Part shown: piece after piece, positions 37,569 through 46,400 of the stretch
Position numbering within the stretch: the stretch's first letter is position 1
Layout of the letters: the number at the start of each line of letters is the position of its first letter
Source of the DNA: an uncultured Arenicella sp.
Lineage (GTDB): Bacteria; Pseudomonadota; Gammaproteobacteria; Arenicellales; Arenicellaceae
Reading direction: 5' to 3'
Assembly (NCBI GenBank): GCA_937974565.1
Contig: CALJWL010000054.1
Coordinates: forward strand, 1-64,000
Length of the DNA stretch: 64,000 nt
Made by a program: the position numbers and the translations under genes
Notes under the pieces: model-generated
Seen by the model: only the letters and a program-made list of their open reading frames with translations
Databases searched by the model: none
Told to the model about the DNA's origin: nothing

Positions 37569-40163
37569 ATGAACTGGATTGATTTTAAGTTGTTGTACCG
37601 TGATTGGCGTGGTGGCCAATTAAGTTTGGTGATTTCAGCTCTGGTGTTAGCGGTGACTGTTGTCACGGCAGTCAGTTTATTTGCAGACCGAGTCGAGCGC
37701 GGCATACGGCAACAAATAAGCCAATTTTTGGCGGCGGATTTAGCCGTGCGTGGCGGCATAGAAATTGATCAGGAATACCGCCTCAAGGCCGAGTCTGAAG
37801 GGATTACTACCGCCGATACGGCCAGTTTTCGTTCCATGGTGTTTGCTGGCGATAAAAATCACCTTGCTGCGGTAAAGGCGGTCAGTTTCTCTTATCCGTT
37901 ACGTGGAAAGATTGAACTCAGTGATAATGTTCGTGGGCGAAATGTCGAAAGCTTAAGCAACGGTCCAGCGCAAGGCGAAGCTTGGGTAGAGCCTAGGCTG
38001 TTGAATTTATTGAATTTGGAGATCGGCGACACAATAGAAGTCGGTTATTTATCACTCGCAATTACTCGGTTGATTGTAAACGAGCCCGATCGTGGCACCG
38101 GTTTTGGTGCGGCAGGGGCCAGAGTCATGATCAGTTTAAGCGATTTGCCAGAATCCAAACTTATTCGGCCTGGCAGTCGTGTCACCTATCGTTTATTGAT
38201 GCAGGGTGATGAGCGAAGCATCGAAAATTATAAAGCGTGGTTTGATAACAAAGAAGCGAAGCGCAAAGCTGGCAATGCAGAACCACATTACCGATTGCTG
38301 ACACCGCAAGATTCAGAAGAACAACTGGGTGAAACCTTTGCTCGCGGTCGCTCTTTTCTGCTGCTCAGTGGAACCATCGGAGTGCTGTTGGCTGGGTTGG
38401 CCATGGCGCTGGCCAGCCACCGATACGCCGGCCGGCTAACCGACCAAGTGGCTCTCATGAAAGCGTGGGGGCAGTCGAGCGCCGTTGTAAGACGCAGCCA
38501 GTTTGTGCGTCTGCTAATGATTGCTCTGGTTTCCAGTTTGTTGGGTATGTTCATAGGTTGGCTTGCTCATTATTTCTTACTGGAAATTGCACGTGGCTTT
38601 CTCAACGTTGAATTACCATCACCAAGTTGGAGGCCGTGGTTTGTGGCCAGTGTGACCGGCATGGTTTGTGTGCTGGGGTTTGCGTTGCCTGCATTGTGGC
38701 ATCTACCTACTATTGCTCCGTTAAAGGTATTAAGAAGGGATCTGCCAACGTCGCTGGTTAGCCAAAGCAAGCGCTTGTGGGTGGGAGTTCTAGCATTGTT
38801 CGCACTGACTGCTTGGTACAGTGGCAGCGTTGTGACAGCGGCGTTGTTTTTAGGCGCCTTGTTTGCGCTATTTGGGGTATGCGCTTTGGTTGCGCTACAG
38901 TTTTTGAGGTTGGTGAAAGGGTTGGGTGCTTGGCAGGGCAGCTTCGTGCGACTTGGTTTGGCCAACTTATGGCGTCGACGGTCTCAGACCTTAGTGCAGC
39001 TCGTTGCGTTCGCTACCACGTTAATGTTGTTGTTGATTGTGACAGGCATGCGCACCAATTTGATATCAGAGTGGGAAGCGCAACTACCCGATGACACACC
39101 CAGCCACTTTTTGTTCAATGTGGCGGACAAAGAAGTGGATGCGGTTCGTAGCTTACTGGATGAAAATCAATTGAAGACCACCGAGTGGTACCCGATGGTG
39201 CGAGGCCGCTTGGTTGAAATTAACGGCGAAACGATTACACGAGAGCGTCTTGCTCGATCAGGCGGGTTGAGTCGCGAAGTGAATTTCACTCAAACGTTTT
39301 ATTTGCCAGACGGCAATAAAATTACCGACGGTCAATGGTGGAATAAAGACACAGAAAATTTGGCTGATATCGAAACGCAATTGAATCCAAAAGGCGTGCA
39401 AGAGACACTCAATTCGCTGATGCAACAGTTTTCTATGGAGTCCGACGTGGCAACCGAATTGGGAGTGAATCTGGGCGATGTAATCACTTTCAGTGTTGGG
39501 GGTTTAACGTTCAATGCCCGCCTGACCAGCATTCGTACGGTCAATTGGCAGAACATGAATCCTAACTTTTACATTATCTTTCACCCAGGTCTACTCGACA
39601 AATATGCACCTAATTGGGTGACAGCCGTAAAAGCGGGCACCCCCATTCGTGCCGAAGGTGATGCGCTAAGTCAACAGGCGCCCTTCGTGGCGGAAATGGT
39701 TCAACGTTTCCCTACCGCAATTGTGCTTGAACTGACCGATGTGGTGTCGCGTATTCGTGAAGTGATCAGTCGTGTAACACAAGGTTTAGAGCTAATATTG
39801 TTGTTGGTGTTGGCTTGCGGCGCCATGGTACTCTTTGCTTCGATTAGCGTGTCATTCGACGAACGGCTTCGAGAGAACGCAATTTTGCGTACTTTGGGCA
39901 GTTCTAAAAACGTCATTCTGGGGGCATTGGCCGTCGAATACGTCACGCTTGGTTTAGTCTCAGGTGTGATTGCCAGCGCAGGCGCCGAAATTGTGCTGTA
40001 CTTTGTGCAAACTAAGGTGTTTGACTTAAGTGCTCAGTGGCATCCTTCTTTGTGGCTGTTGGGTATTTTCTCTGGCGTGGTGCTGATTACCGTTCTTGGC
40101 TTAATGCGAAGTCGTGAAATTATCACCGTGCCGCCATTGGAATCTTTGCGACGTTTGGCGTAA
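37569..40163 (+). CDS. ABC transporter permease, YbbP type (FtsX-like)
   Basis: 864 residues from the ATG at 37569; an in-frame TTG at 37554 overlapping the ATPase gene is less likely. There is one N-terminal membrane segment, a large periplasmic domain, a central pair of membrane segments (about 275-400), a further segment cluster (about 415-470), a second periplasmic domain, and a C-terminal FtsX-type trio of segments. This doubled layout fits the YbbP family. It is likely partnered with the preceding ATPase, and the link to the divergent esterase is conserved across Gammaproteobacteria. Its substrate is unknown. Confidence 0.92.
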   Translation: MNWIDFKLLYRDWRGGQLSLVISALVLAVTVVTAVSLFADRVERGIRQQISQFLAADLAVRGGIEIDQEYRLKAESEGITTADTASFRSMVFAGDKNHLAAVKAVSFSYPLRGKIELSDNVRGRNVESLSNGPAQGEAWVEPRLLNLLNLEIGDTIEVGYLSLAITRLIVNEPDRGTGFGAAGARVMISLSDLPESKLIRPGSRVTYRLLMQGDERSIENYKAWFDNKEAKRKAGNAEPHYRLLTPQDSEEQLGETFARGRSFLLLSGTIGVLLAGLAMALASHRYAGRLTDQVALMKAWGQSSAVVRRSQFVRLLMIALVSSLLGMFIGWLAHYFLLEIARGFLNVELPSPSWRPWFVASVTGMVCVLGFALPALWHLPTIAPLKVLRRDLPTSLVSQSKRLWVGVLALFALTAWYSGSVVTAALFLGALFALFGVCALVALQFLRLVKGLGAWQGSFVRLGLANLWRRRSQTLVQLVAFATTLMLLLIVTGMRTNLISEWEAQLPDDTPSHFLFNVADKEVDAVRSLLDENQLKTTEWYPMVRGRLVEINGETITRERLARSGGLSREVNFTQTFYLPDGNKITDGQWWNKDTENLADIETQLNPKGVQETLNSLMQQFSMESDVATELGVNLGDVITFSVGGLTFNARLTSIRTVNWQNMNPNFYIIFHPGLLDKYAPNWVTAVKAGTPIRAEGDALSQQAPFVAEMVQRFPTAIVLELTDVVSRIREVISRVTQGLELILLLVLACGAMVLFASISVSFDERLRENAILRTLGSSKNVILGALAVEYVTLGLVSGVIASAGAEIVLYFVQTKVFDLSAQWHPSLWLLGIFSGVVLITVLGLMRSREIITVPPLESLRRLA

Positions 40164-40267
40164 CCGCTTTTGGGTCGTGACTTGATTCGTGTTCTTTCTC
40201 ATTATTCGTGATCGTGCATTAGAAAACAATGCGCTCAAACGAGCGCGATGTTTCATGGTAAACGACT

Positions 40268-40321
40268 ATGAGTAAGTGGGAGTGGGCAAACGGAAAACCA
40301 GAAGCTAACGTCGGTAAATGA
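40268..40321 (+). CDS. Possible leader peptide of 17 residues
   Basis: An ATG at 40268 opens MSKWEWANGKPEANVGK and the TGA stop overlaps the ATG of the next gene in an ATGA arrangement, the usual geometry of translational coupling. There is no strong ribosome site ahead of it. It may be a chance frame; the overlap and position are the only support. Confidence 0.2.
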   Translation: MSKWEWANGKPEANVGK

Positions 40322-40938
40322 AGCATCAATATTTAAATATATTCAGTGCCATAGAAAATGGCAATGACGAGCTCGTAAGTGAAACTACTGTGTCCAACTC
40401 CATTGAAATTAGTACGACTGAGCGCTGGGTAGAAAACGTTGTAATTGGGCTAAATCTATGCCCTTTTGCTAAACGAGAATGGAGTCAGAGCAAAGTGCGT
40501 ATTCAGCTAAGTCAGGCCAACAGCCAAGAGCAATTGCTTCAAGATTTGGTTGTGGAGTTGGCGCTGTTAAATAGACGGCCGGATATTGAGACCAGCTTAT
40601 TGGTACACCCTTACGTATTGCAAGAATTTGATGAATACAATCAGTTTTTAGCCTTTGCTGATGCCTTGATTACTGAAATGGGCTTAGACGGTGTGTACCA
40701 GATCGCCAGTTTTCACCCTGATTATCAATTCGATGGAACAGCCCGTAATGATGTTGAGAATTACACAAACCGCTCGCCTTACCCTATGTTGCATTTATTA
40801 CGTGAAGCGAGCTTGGAGCGAGCAATTGAGGCCCACCCAGACACCGTATCGATTCCACAGACAAACATACAGCGGCTCAAACAACTTGGCGCAAGTTACA
40901 TGCATGATTTGCTGAACGATTGTAATGAGGAGTACTAG
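40318..40938 (+). CDS. DUF1415 family protein
   Basis: 206 residues. After an N-terminal extension of about 35 residues the family core begins: TERWVENVVIGLNLCPFAKREW, followed by the pattern LLVHPYVLQEFDEYNQFL, IASFHPDYQFDGT and NRSPYPMLHLLREASLERAI. DUF1415 proteins are small, cytoplasmic and without an established function. The N-terminal extension is longer than usual, so the true start may be downstream, although no other ATG fits before the core. It precedes the permease gene by five bases and is probably co-transcribed with it. Confidence 0.9.
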   Translation: MKHQYLNIFSAIENGNDELVSETTVSNSIEISTTERWVENVVIGLNLCPFAKREWSQSKVRIQLSQANSQEQLLQDLVVELALLNRRPDIETSLLVHPYVLQEFDEYNQFLAFADALITEMGLDGVYQIASFHPDYQFDGTARNDVENYTNRSPYPMLHLLREASLERAIEAHPDTVSIPQTNIQRLKQLGASYMHDLLNDCNEEY

Positions 40939-40943
40939 GCCTC

Positions 40944-42257
40944 ATGCGAGATTCAAACGGCGTAACGCCGAGTCATCAATTTGGTTTATGGACCCTTGTA
41001 ACGTTGGTTGTTGGTAACGCCATTGGTGCAGGAATTTACACCACATCAGGCTTCTCACTGTCCGATTTAGGCTCGCGTGAGTGGGTCATGTTAGCTTGGT
41101 TTGTGGCCGGTGTGATCGCGGTAATGGGCGCTCTTTCTTACGGTATGCTGGCCAACGGTATCACCGAGTCCGGAGGAGAGTACCTTTATCTCACGCGCTC
41201 CATTCACCCGCTCGCGGGTTTCATCGCCGGTTGGGTATCGTTGCTTGCCGGCTTTCCCGGCGCCATCGCTTTTGCAGCGACCGCCTTTGAGGCTTATTTT
41301 CGAAGTGCGTTTGATATTAATGGCATTGTCGAAGACTCACTGGCTATAGGCATTATCCTGTTTGCAGGGGGGGTACACATTGTTAAGGTGAAGGCGGGCG
41401 CCAAAGCGCATGAATGGGTTGTGGGTCTTATGCTGTTGGTTCTTGTGATGGTTGTGCTATGGGGAATGGTTCATTTTAGTACTAACCCTGAATTGCCGAT
41501 CGTGAGCGGCCACTTGACTCAATTTTCTTGGTTGGCATTTGCCAACAGTTTGGTTTGGATATCATTAACGTATTCTGGTTTTAATGCAGCCGCCTATGTC
41601 GCGGGAGAAGTTGAAAATCCCAAACACACGGTGGCCCGTGGCATGGTGATCGGCACTTTGATTACGATGATTTTGTGTCTGTTTGTTAATGGCATAATAC
41701 TTTATGGAACACCGGCAGAGTTAATTGCAGGGCAAGCTGATATCGCGGCGATTGCAGCGCAAAACTTAGCTGGTGAGGCCGGTCGGCGCATTGTGGAAGG
41801 CGTGATTGCCATATCCCTACTCACATCGATTACCGCCATGGTGTTGGCCGGTCCAAGGGTCTATGCAAAAATGGCGGATGACGGCGCCTTACCAAGGCTT
41901 TTTCGAGCTAGCGAGAGTGAGCCACCGCGTGCTTCTATTGTCTTGCAAGTTGGCACCGCGATGGCTCTGGTGTTGGTGGCTGACTTGCAGGATTTGTTAT
42001 CTTACCTTGGCCTCACTCTGTCATTGTGTTTGGCCCTAGCGGTAAGCAGCTTGTTTGTACGACATTGGCGATTGTCGGAGATTCCCGAGTCGAAGTGGTA
42101 CCCCGTTGCACCGATAGTGTTTTGTGCCGCCACGGTGTTATTTGCGATACTATCGGCCATCTCTCAACCTACTAAATTACTCACTGTTATCCCAACCATT
42201 GCCCTGGGGGCTTTGGCCTACTTTATTTCAACCAAACGTAACGCCACTTATGTCTGA
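40944..42257 (+). CDS. APC-family amino acid permease
   Basis: 437 residues with about 12 hydrophobic segments. The first segment has the APC helix-break GNAIGAGIYTTSGF, which binds the carboxylate of the amino acid. Further landmarks are ANGITESGGEYLYLTRS and WISLTYSGFNAAAYVAGEVENPK, both typical of APC transporters. It is an inner-membrane secondary transporter; the exact amino acid cannot be told. It follows the DUF1415 gene by five bases and overlaps the following lipoprotein gene by eight. Confidence 0.92.
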   Translation: MRDSNGVTPSHQFGLWTLVTLVVGNAIGAGIYTTSGFSLSDLGSREWVMLAWFVAGVIAVMGALSYGMLANGITESGGEYLYLTRSIHPLAGFIAGWVSLLAGFPGAIAFAATAFEAYFRSAFDINGIVEDSLAIGIILFAGGVHIVKVKAGAKAHEWVVGLMLLVLVMVVLWGMVHFSTNPELPIVSGHLTQFSWLAFANSLVWISLTYSGFNAAAYVAGEVENPKHTVARGMVIGTLITMILCLFVNGIILYGTPAELIAGQADIAAIAAQNLAGEAGRRIVEGVIAISLLTSITAMVLAGPRVYAKMADDGALPRLFRASESEPPRASIVLQVGTAMALVLVADLQDLLSYLGLTLSLCLALAVSSLFVRHWRLSEIPESKWYPVAPIVFCAATVLFAILSAISQPTKLLTVIPTIALGALAYFISTKRNATYV

Positions 42258-42960
42258 CTCCAAATCAACTAATGCCGGTTTTCCTTGTCATTTCTATCGG
42301 CTAAAACAGGCAACCTTAAGGGTGAAGGCGTTTAAAAGACCTTTTGTTGTCGTGTTTGTTTTGGCGTTGATTTTAGGTTTATCCTCATGCGCAAGTATCC
42401 TCACACCATTGGTAACACCGCAGGTTAGAACCGAACTTAGCTCGTTAAAACCTGGCCAATATCGACTGGATAAATCGCACGCCACTGTTTTATTTAAAGT
42501 GCAGCACTTAGGGCTTTCTACTTATGTGGGTCGTTTTAACGACATGGATGCCACGTTAGAGTTCGATCCAAAAAATACTCAGGCTGCATCATTAACCGCC
42601 ATCATTGAAATGGGCTCAGTGGATATTAATGACCAAGACTTAGAGCAAACCTTATTGGGCGGAGCGTGGTTCAATCATAAAAATTACCCACAAGCGGTGT
42701 TCACGAGTAAGCGTGTCTCTTCCGTTAATGAAAATACCTTCGAATTTACAGGCGACCTTCAGTGGCGAGGGGTGCAAAAGCCAATTGTGATGACGGCGGT
42801 ATTTCATGGTGGCGCAAATAATATTTTGACGGGTAAATACACACTGGGCTTTTCGGCGACAGGCCGTTTTAACCGATCTGATTTTGGTATGAGTGACTAT
42901 ATTCCCTTAGTGGGTGACGAGATTTTGCTTGAGGTCTATGCTGAGTTTCAGAGAAATTGA
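42250..42960 (+). CDS. YceI-like lipoprotein
   Basis: 236 residues from the ATG at 42250, which overlaps the stop of the permease gene; the longer open frame inside the permease is not credible. A hydrophobic stretch ends in LGLSSC, a good lipobox, so the protein should be lipid-anchored. The YceI lipocalin-like barrel starts at YRLDKSHATVLFKVQHLGLS and has the pattern LGFSATGRFNRSDFGM typical of the family. YceI domains bind isoprenoid-type or amphiphilic molecules. The N-terminus before the membrane segment is unusually long (about 35 residues), so an internal start is possible. Confidence 0.88.
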   Translation: MSDSKSTNAGFPCHFYRLKQATLRVKAFKRPFVVVFVLALILGLSSCASILTPLVTPQVRTELSSLKPGQYRLDKSHATVLFKVQHLGLSTYVGRFNDMDATLEFDPKNTQAASLTAIIEMGSVDINDQDLEQTLLGGAWFNHKNYPQAVFTSKRVSSVNENTFEFTGDLQWRGVQKPIVMTAVFHGGANNILTGKYTLGFSATGRFNRSDFGMSDYIPLVGDEILLEVYAEFQRN

Positions 42961-43185
42961 GCCGACGTTATCTCACAACTCTTAAAGCAACGGCAATGCC
43001 TTGTTAAAAATGGCCTCAATGGGGTGATGCTGTTTCGATAAGCCTCACTTTTGCGGCTATTTTGGCCACGTTCATGCATTACTTTATTGGCATAAACCGG
43101 GCGTGAATTTCCGCTTCTGGGTATAGTAGGATTTACATGTTGATGGTCACACACATCAGCGCAATTACGTTATCTGCTTTAAATT

Positions 43186-44244
43186 ATGAGATCAAGCCCG
43201 TTAAAAATTCTGTTGTTATCGTTGGTGTTAATCGGTATTAATAATCAAGCTCACGCGTGGGGAGAGCGTGGTCACGACTTGATTACGCGTGTCGCTGTGC
43301 AGCACATGAGAAACATCAATAATGACAATTTAGCATTGATGCGTCCGTTCCTGCTGCGCGACCATATGTTAGCGCATTTATCCAATACGCCTGATACTGT
43401 ATGGCGGGCTGACTACATGGGTGAGGAGGTAATAAAAACCAATTCCCCAACGCACTATATTAATTTAGAAAAGGTCGCCACCGGCGTTGAGAAGTGGAAT
43501 GATCTGCCAAGAAGCTTTCGTGAGTATCGTGCCTTGTGTCAATCCAAGGGTCATGACACCACGGACGTTGGCACTGCGCCATGGCGGGTATTGCAACTTT
43601 ATACGTTGATTGTCGACCAATTAACCAATCTCGATGCAAAACCCGATGAACTTAAAGAGCAACACATCAATCAAGCTTTGTTGTACAGCGGTTTAATGTC
43701 ACACTTTGTGGGTGACTTGGCGAACCCGCACCACACCACCGCCAATTACGATGGCCAACTGACCGGTAACAAAGGGTTGCATGCCTACTTTGAGTCGGTT
43801 GTGGTTGCTGAACTGTCTTTTGAGTTGCCAGAAAAAATGCTTAAGAAGGCGGGCAGTCGGGGCTTATGGTTACGTACTTACGGGGCCAAAGAGCGTGCCG
43901 AAATTTTAGCCGACCCACAAAAATTGATTTGGGCTTTGATGGCCGACAGCCACACTCATGTCGAGAAGCTAATCAAGTTAGATGACCGACACTCCATTGT
44001 TGCTAAAAGCATTGTGGATGCAGACTCTGGTGAACAAGCTTCAGCCAAACGGAAACCAGCCAAAGAAGTGAGTCGCCGTTATGAAAAATTTGCGGTTGAG
44101 CGTTTAGCGGTGGGGGCAGACGCCCTAGCCAGATTGTGGCAACTGGCGTGGGTGGAGGCCGGGTCACCCGATATGTCGCAATTTCGCAGCTACCACTACC
44201 CCGTGCAACCGCCGTTTATTACACCGGTTTACGAGTCTGAATGA
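43186..44244 (+). CDS. Exported S1/P1-family nuclease
   Basis: 352 residues. A signal peptide ends in NNQAHA before WGERGHDLI; the N-terminal Trp of the mature chain is one of the zinc ligands in this family, and the following GERGH supplies another. Further zinc-site motifs are SPTHYINLE and SHFVGDLANPHHT, with the conserved HxxxD-H arrangement. These enzymes cleave single-stranded nucleic acids and can remove 3' phosphates. The C-terminal region lacks the fungal disulphides. A role in phosphorus or nucleoside scavenging is plausible. It is convergent with the ABC-2 transporter genes. Confidence 0.85.
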   Translation: MRSSPLKILLLSLVLIGINNQAHAWGERGHDLITRVAVQHMRNINNDNLALMRPFLLRDHMLAHLSNTPDTVWRADYMGEEVIKTNSPTHYINLEKVATGVEKWNDLPRSFREYRALCQSKGHDTTDVGTAPWRVLQLYTLIVDQLTNLDAKPDELKEQHINQALLYSGLMSHFVGDLANPHHTTANYDGQLTGNKGLHAYFESVVVAELSFELPEKMLKKAGSRGLWLRTYGAKERAEILADPQKLIWALMADSHTHVEKLIKLDDRHSIVAKSIVDADSGEQASAKRKPAKEVSRRYEKFAVERLAVGADALARLWQLAWVEAGSPDMSQFRSYHYPVQPPFITPVYESE

Positions 44245-44401
44245 GGGTTGTTACGTCTAAAATCAAGGTATTGCGAGGCATAGTAACCGAGCAAGTTAAT
44301 GAAAAGTAACGGACGTTAACGGGGCTAACAAGGCGGCGTGTTTCAAACCGAGATAGACGGTTTTAGGCCGCCTGAAAGGCGATGTCTAATTTGCACGCCG
44401 T

Positions 44402-44447
44402 AACAATAAACAGCCCGCACGAATTAAAGTGCGGGCTGTTTATTGTT
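44402..44447. terminator. Bidirectional terminator with a 19-bp perfect stem
   Basis: AACAATAAACAGCCCGCAC (44402-44420) is an exact reverse complement of 44429-44447 with an 8-base loop. It sits between the convergent nuclease gene (ends 44244) and the ABC permease gene (ends 44461) and has AT-rich outer arms on both strands, so it should stop transcription from both sides. Confidence 0.8.
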
Positions 44448-44460
44448 GATGCAATGGTGC

Positions 44461-45669
44461 TTAGCCTAGTATGCCTTCGCGTTGATAGAACTTCATTGCG
44501 ATAAAGGACAATGTTGCGGCGACCGCCAAGCTGGATATCATCGACAGCGCCACTAGGTGGTTGGCGATGGGTTCCCCCTTCAAGGTTTCAATAATGATAA
44601 GCGCTTGACTCAAGCTTGGGACCCACATGTTAGATGCGCTTGCTTCTGGGGAAAGAAATGCCAGAAAAATCAACGGCATGCTTGGCAACATCATGATAAA
44701 CCCCAGATACGATTGCGCTTCTTTGTAACTTTTGGTAAATGAAGCCACAAGGATTAACAAACCGCTGGCGACAAACACGAAGGGTAAGCAAGTTAAGAAA
44801 AGATAGATGATGCGAGCAGGATCAATGACAAGTTCAATGGAATCCACTGGCGCGTACTTCATTGACACCGTCAACCCGATCAATACAAATAAAAAGGTAA
44901 GAGCGGAAAAGAAGGCTGCCGCTAATAACTTGGCCAGCAATAAGTATTTTCGATCAATAGGCAATGTGAGCAGTGATTCTAATGACCCTTTTTCCCGTTC
45001 ACCGGCGGTGGTGTCGATGGCTAAATACATGCCACCGGCCATGATAAACATAATGATTAAGTATGGCAGTATGCCCAGAATTTGCCCATTACGAGATTCC
45101 GGAGTTGAAATGTCCGAAGTGTTGACGGTGATCGGCCTTACCAGTTCAGGGTTAATGCCTCTGACCTGCAAACGCATCGCGGCGACTTGATTGCTGTAGC
45201 CGGCGAGTGAACGGCGTACTTTCTGCATACCTAACTGTTCTAGGCCTTGAATTGAACTGTCGTGCATCAGTAGCACGGGCGCCGATTTGCCTTTTTCAAA
45301 GCGTTCAACGTAATTTTTCTTGATGATCATCACCACCCGGCGTTCACCACGTTTAATGCTTGATTCTGGACTATCAGGGGCGTCGACAATGCGGATGTTG
45401 CTTTGCCGTAACCAGTTCATTAAATTGGGCGCATGTTCTGCGCCAATCACAGGAAGCTCGAAGGGAGGCGAAGTAACTGGGTCGGTTTCTTCTTTGACTT
45501 TAGACTCAGAAAACCACTGAATGCCGATGATAAACAATGGCGCGATAATGACCGACACGGTCATTGTTATCAAGGTGCGACGATCTCTTAAGTTATCGAC
45601 CACTTCTTTTGTAAATACAGTCCAAAGGCCGCTTAATCGACCGATTGAGTTGTTTGTGATTGTCCCCAT
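44461..45669 (-). CDS. ABC-2 type transporter permease (NatB-like)
   Basis: 402 residues. One N-terminal membrane segment (about 32-52), a long extracytoplasmic domain to about 205, then five membrane segments to the C-terminus. The sequence TAGEREKGSLESLLTLPIDR is the conserved coupling region of ABC-2 exporters of the NatB/YhaP type, which in known cases export Na+ or other cations. It overlaps the ATPase gene by one base. The substrate is unknown in this organism. Confidence 0.9.
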   Translation of the reverse strand: MGTITNNSIGRLSGLWTVFTKEVVDNLRDRRTLITMTVSVIIAPLFIIGIQWFSESKVKEETDPVTSPPFELPVIGAEHAPNLMNWLRQSNIRIVDAPDSPESSIKRGERRVVMIIKKNYVERFEKGKSAPVLLMHDSSIQGLEQLGMQKVRRSLAGYSNQVAAMRLQVRGINPELVRPITVNTSDISTPESRNGQILGILPYLIIMFIMAGGMYLAIDTTAGEREKGSLESLLTLPIDRKYLLLAKLLAAAFFSALTFLFVLIGLTVSMKYAPVDSIELVIDPARIIYLFLTCLPFVFVASGLLILVASFTKSYKEAQSYLGFIMMLPSMPLIFLAFLSPEASASNMWVPSLSQALIIIETLKGEPIANHLVALSMISSLAVAATLSFIAMKFYQREGILG

Positions 45670-46400
45670 TAGATTAATCCCTCCTCTGAGCCAATGGATT
45701 TCACGAAGGCGTCTTCCAGTGTGTTTGCCTCCGTTATTTCAAGTAGCGTGTCGGGGGTGCCTTGGGCCGCAATTTGGCCAGCCGCAATAATGACAATGTC
45801 ATCGCATAAAGCGGCCACTTCTTGCATGATATGGCTGGAAAAAACCACGCAGTGGCCGGCCTCTTTCAGGCGTAAAATTACCTTGCGTAGTCCACGAGTT
45901 GCCATGATGTCTAGCCCATTAGTAGGCTCGTCAAGCAGTACGTTTTTGGGCGAATGCACCAGTGCGCGTGCCAATGCTACTTTGGTTCTCTGGCCTTGAG
46001 AGAAGCCTTTAGCACGGCGCTCGATGAAGTCTTCCATTTCGAGCAAATCAGCCAGTTCATCGATACGACTATCCAGTGCCTTGCCTTTTAGGCCATGCAA
46101 CTTGCCGAAATATTGAACATTCTCCCTCGCGCTCAAGCGTTCGTAAATGCCCGCGCCGTGGGTTAGTACGCCAATGTTAGGTTTCACTTGCATGGCTTGT
46201 TTTTGAATGTCATAACCGTCAACAGTGGCGGTGCCCGCATCCGGTTTGAATACGGTGTAAAGCATTCTAAGTGTTGTTGATTTGCCTGCGCCATTTGGGC
46301 CTAGTAAACCGGTGATTTTACCGTCTTCGGCTGTAAAGCTGACGTCACTCACGGCTTTTATATTGCTGAATGACTTACTTAAATGTTTGGCGAGAATCAT
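45669..46400 (-). CDS. ABC transporter ATPase (NatA-like)
   Basis: 243 residues. Walker A GPNGAGKSTTLRML, the signature region GFSQGQRTKVALARAL and Walker B NVLLDEPTNGLD are complete; the FSQGQRTK form of the signature is typical of NatA-type proteins. It powers the permease encoded directly downstream. It overlaps the S33 peptidase gene by four bases, so the three genes form an operon. Confidence 0.92.
   Translation of the reverse strand: MILAKHLSKSFSNIKAVSDVSFTAEDGKITGLLGPNGAGKSTTLRMLYTVFKPDAGTATVDGYDIQKQAMQVKPNIGVLTHGAGIYERLSARENVQYFGKLHGLKGKALDSRIDELADLLEMEDFIERRAKGFSQGQRTKVALARALVHSPKNVLLDEPTNGLDIMATRGLRKVILRLKEAGHCVVFSSHIMQEVAALCDDIVIIAAGQIAAQGTPDTLLEITEANTLEDAFVKSIGSEEGLI

Noticed and set aside
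40231-40246. GCGCTC-AAAC-GAGCGC hairpin after the YbbP-type permease
   Set aside because: Perfect stem but no T run after it; may be a pausing structure, not called as a terminator.
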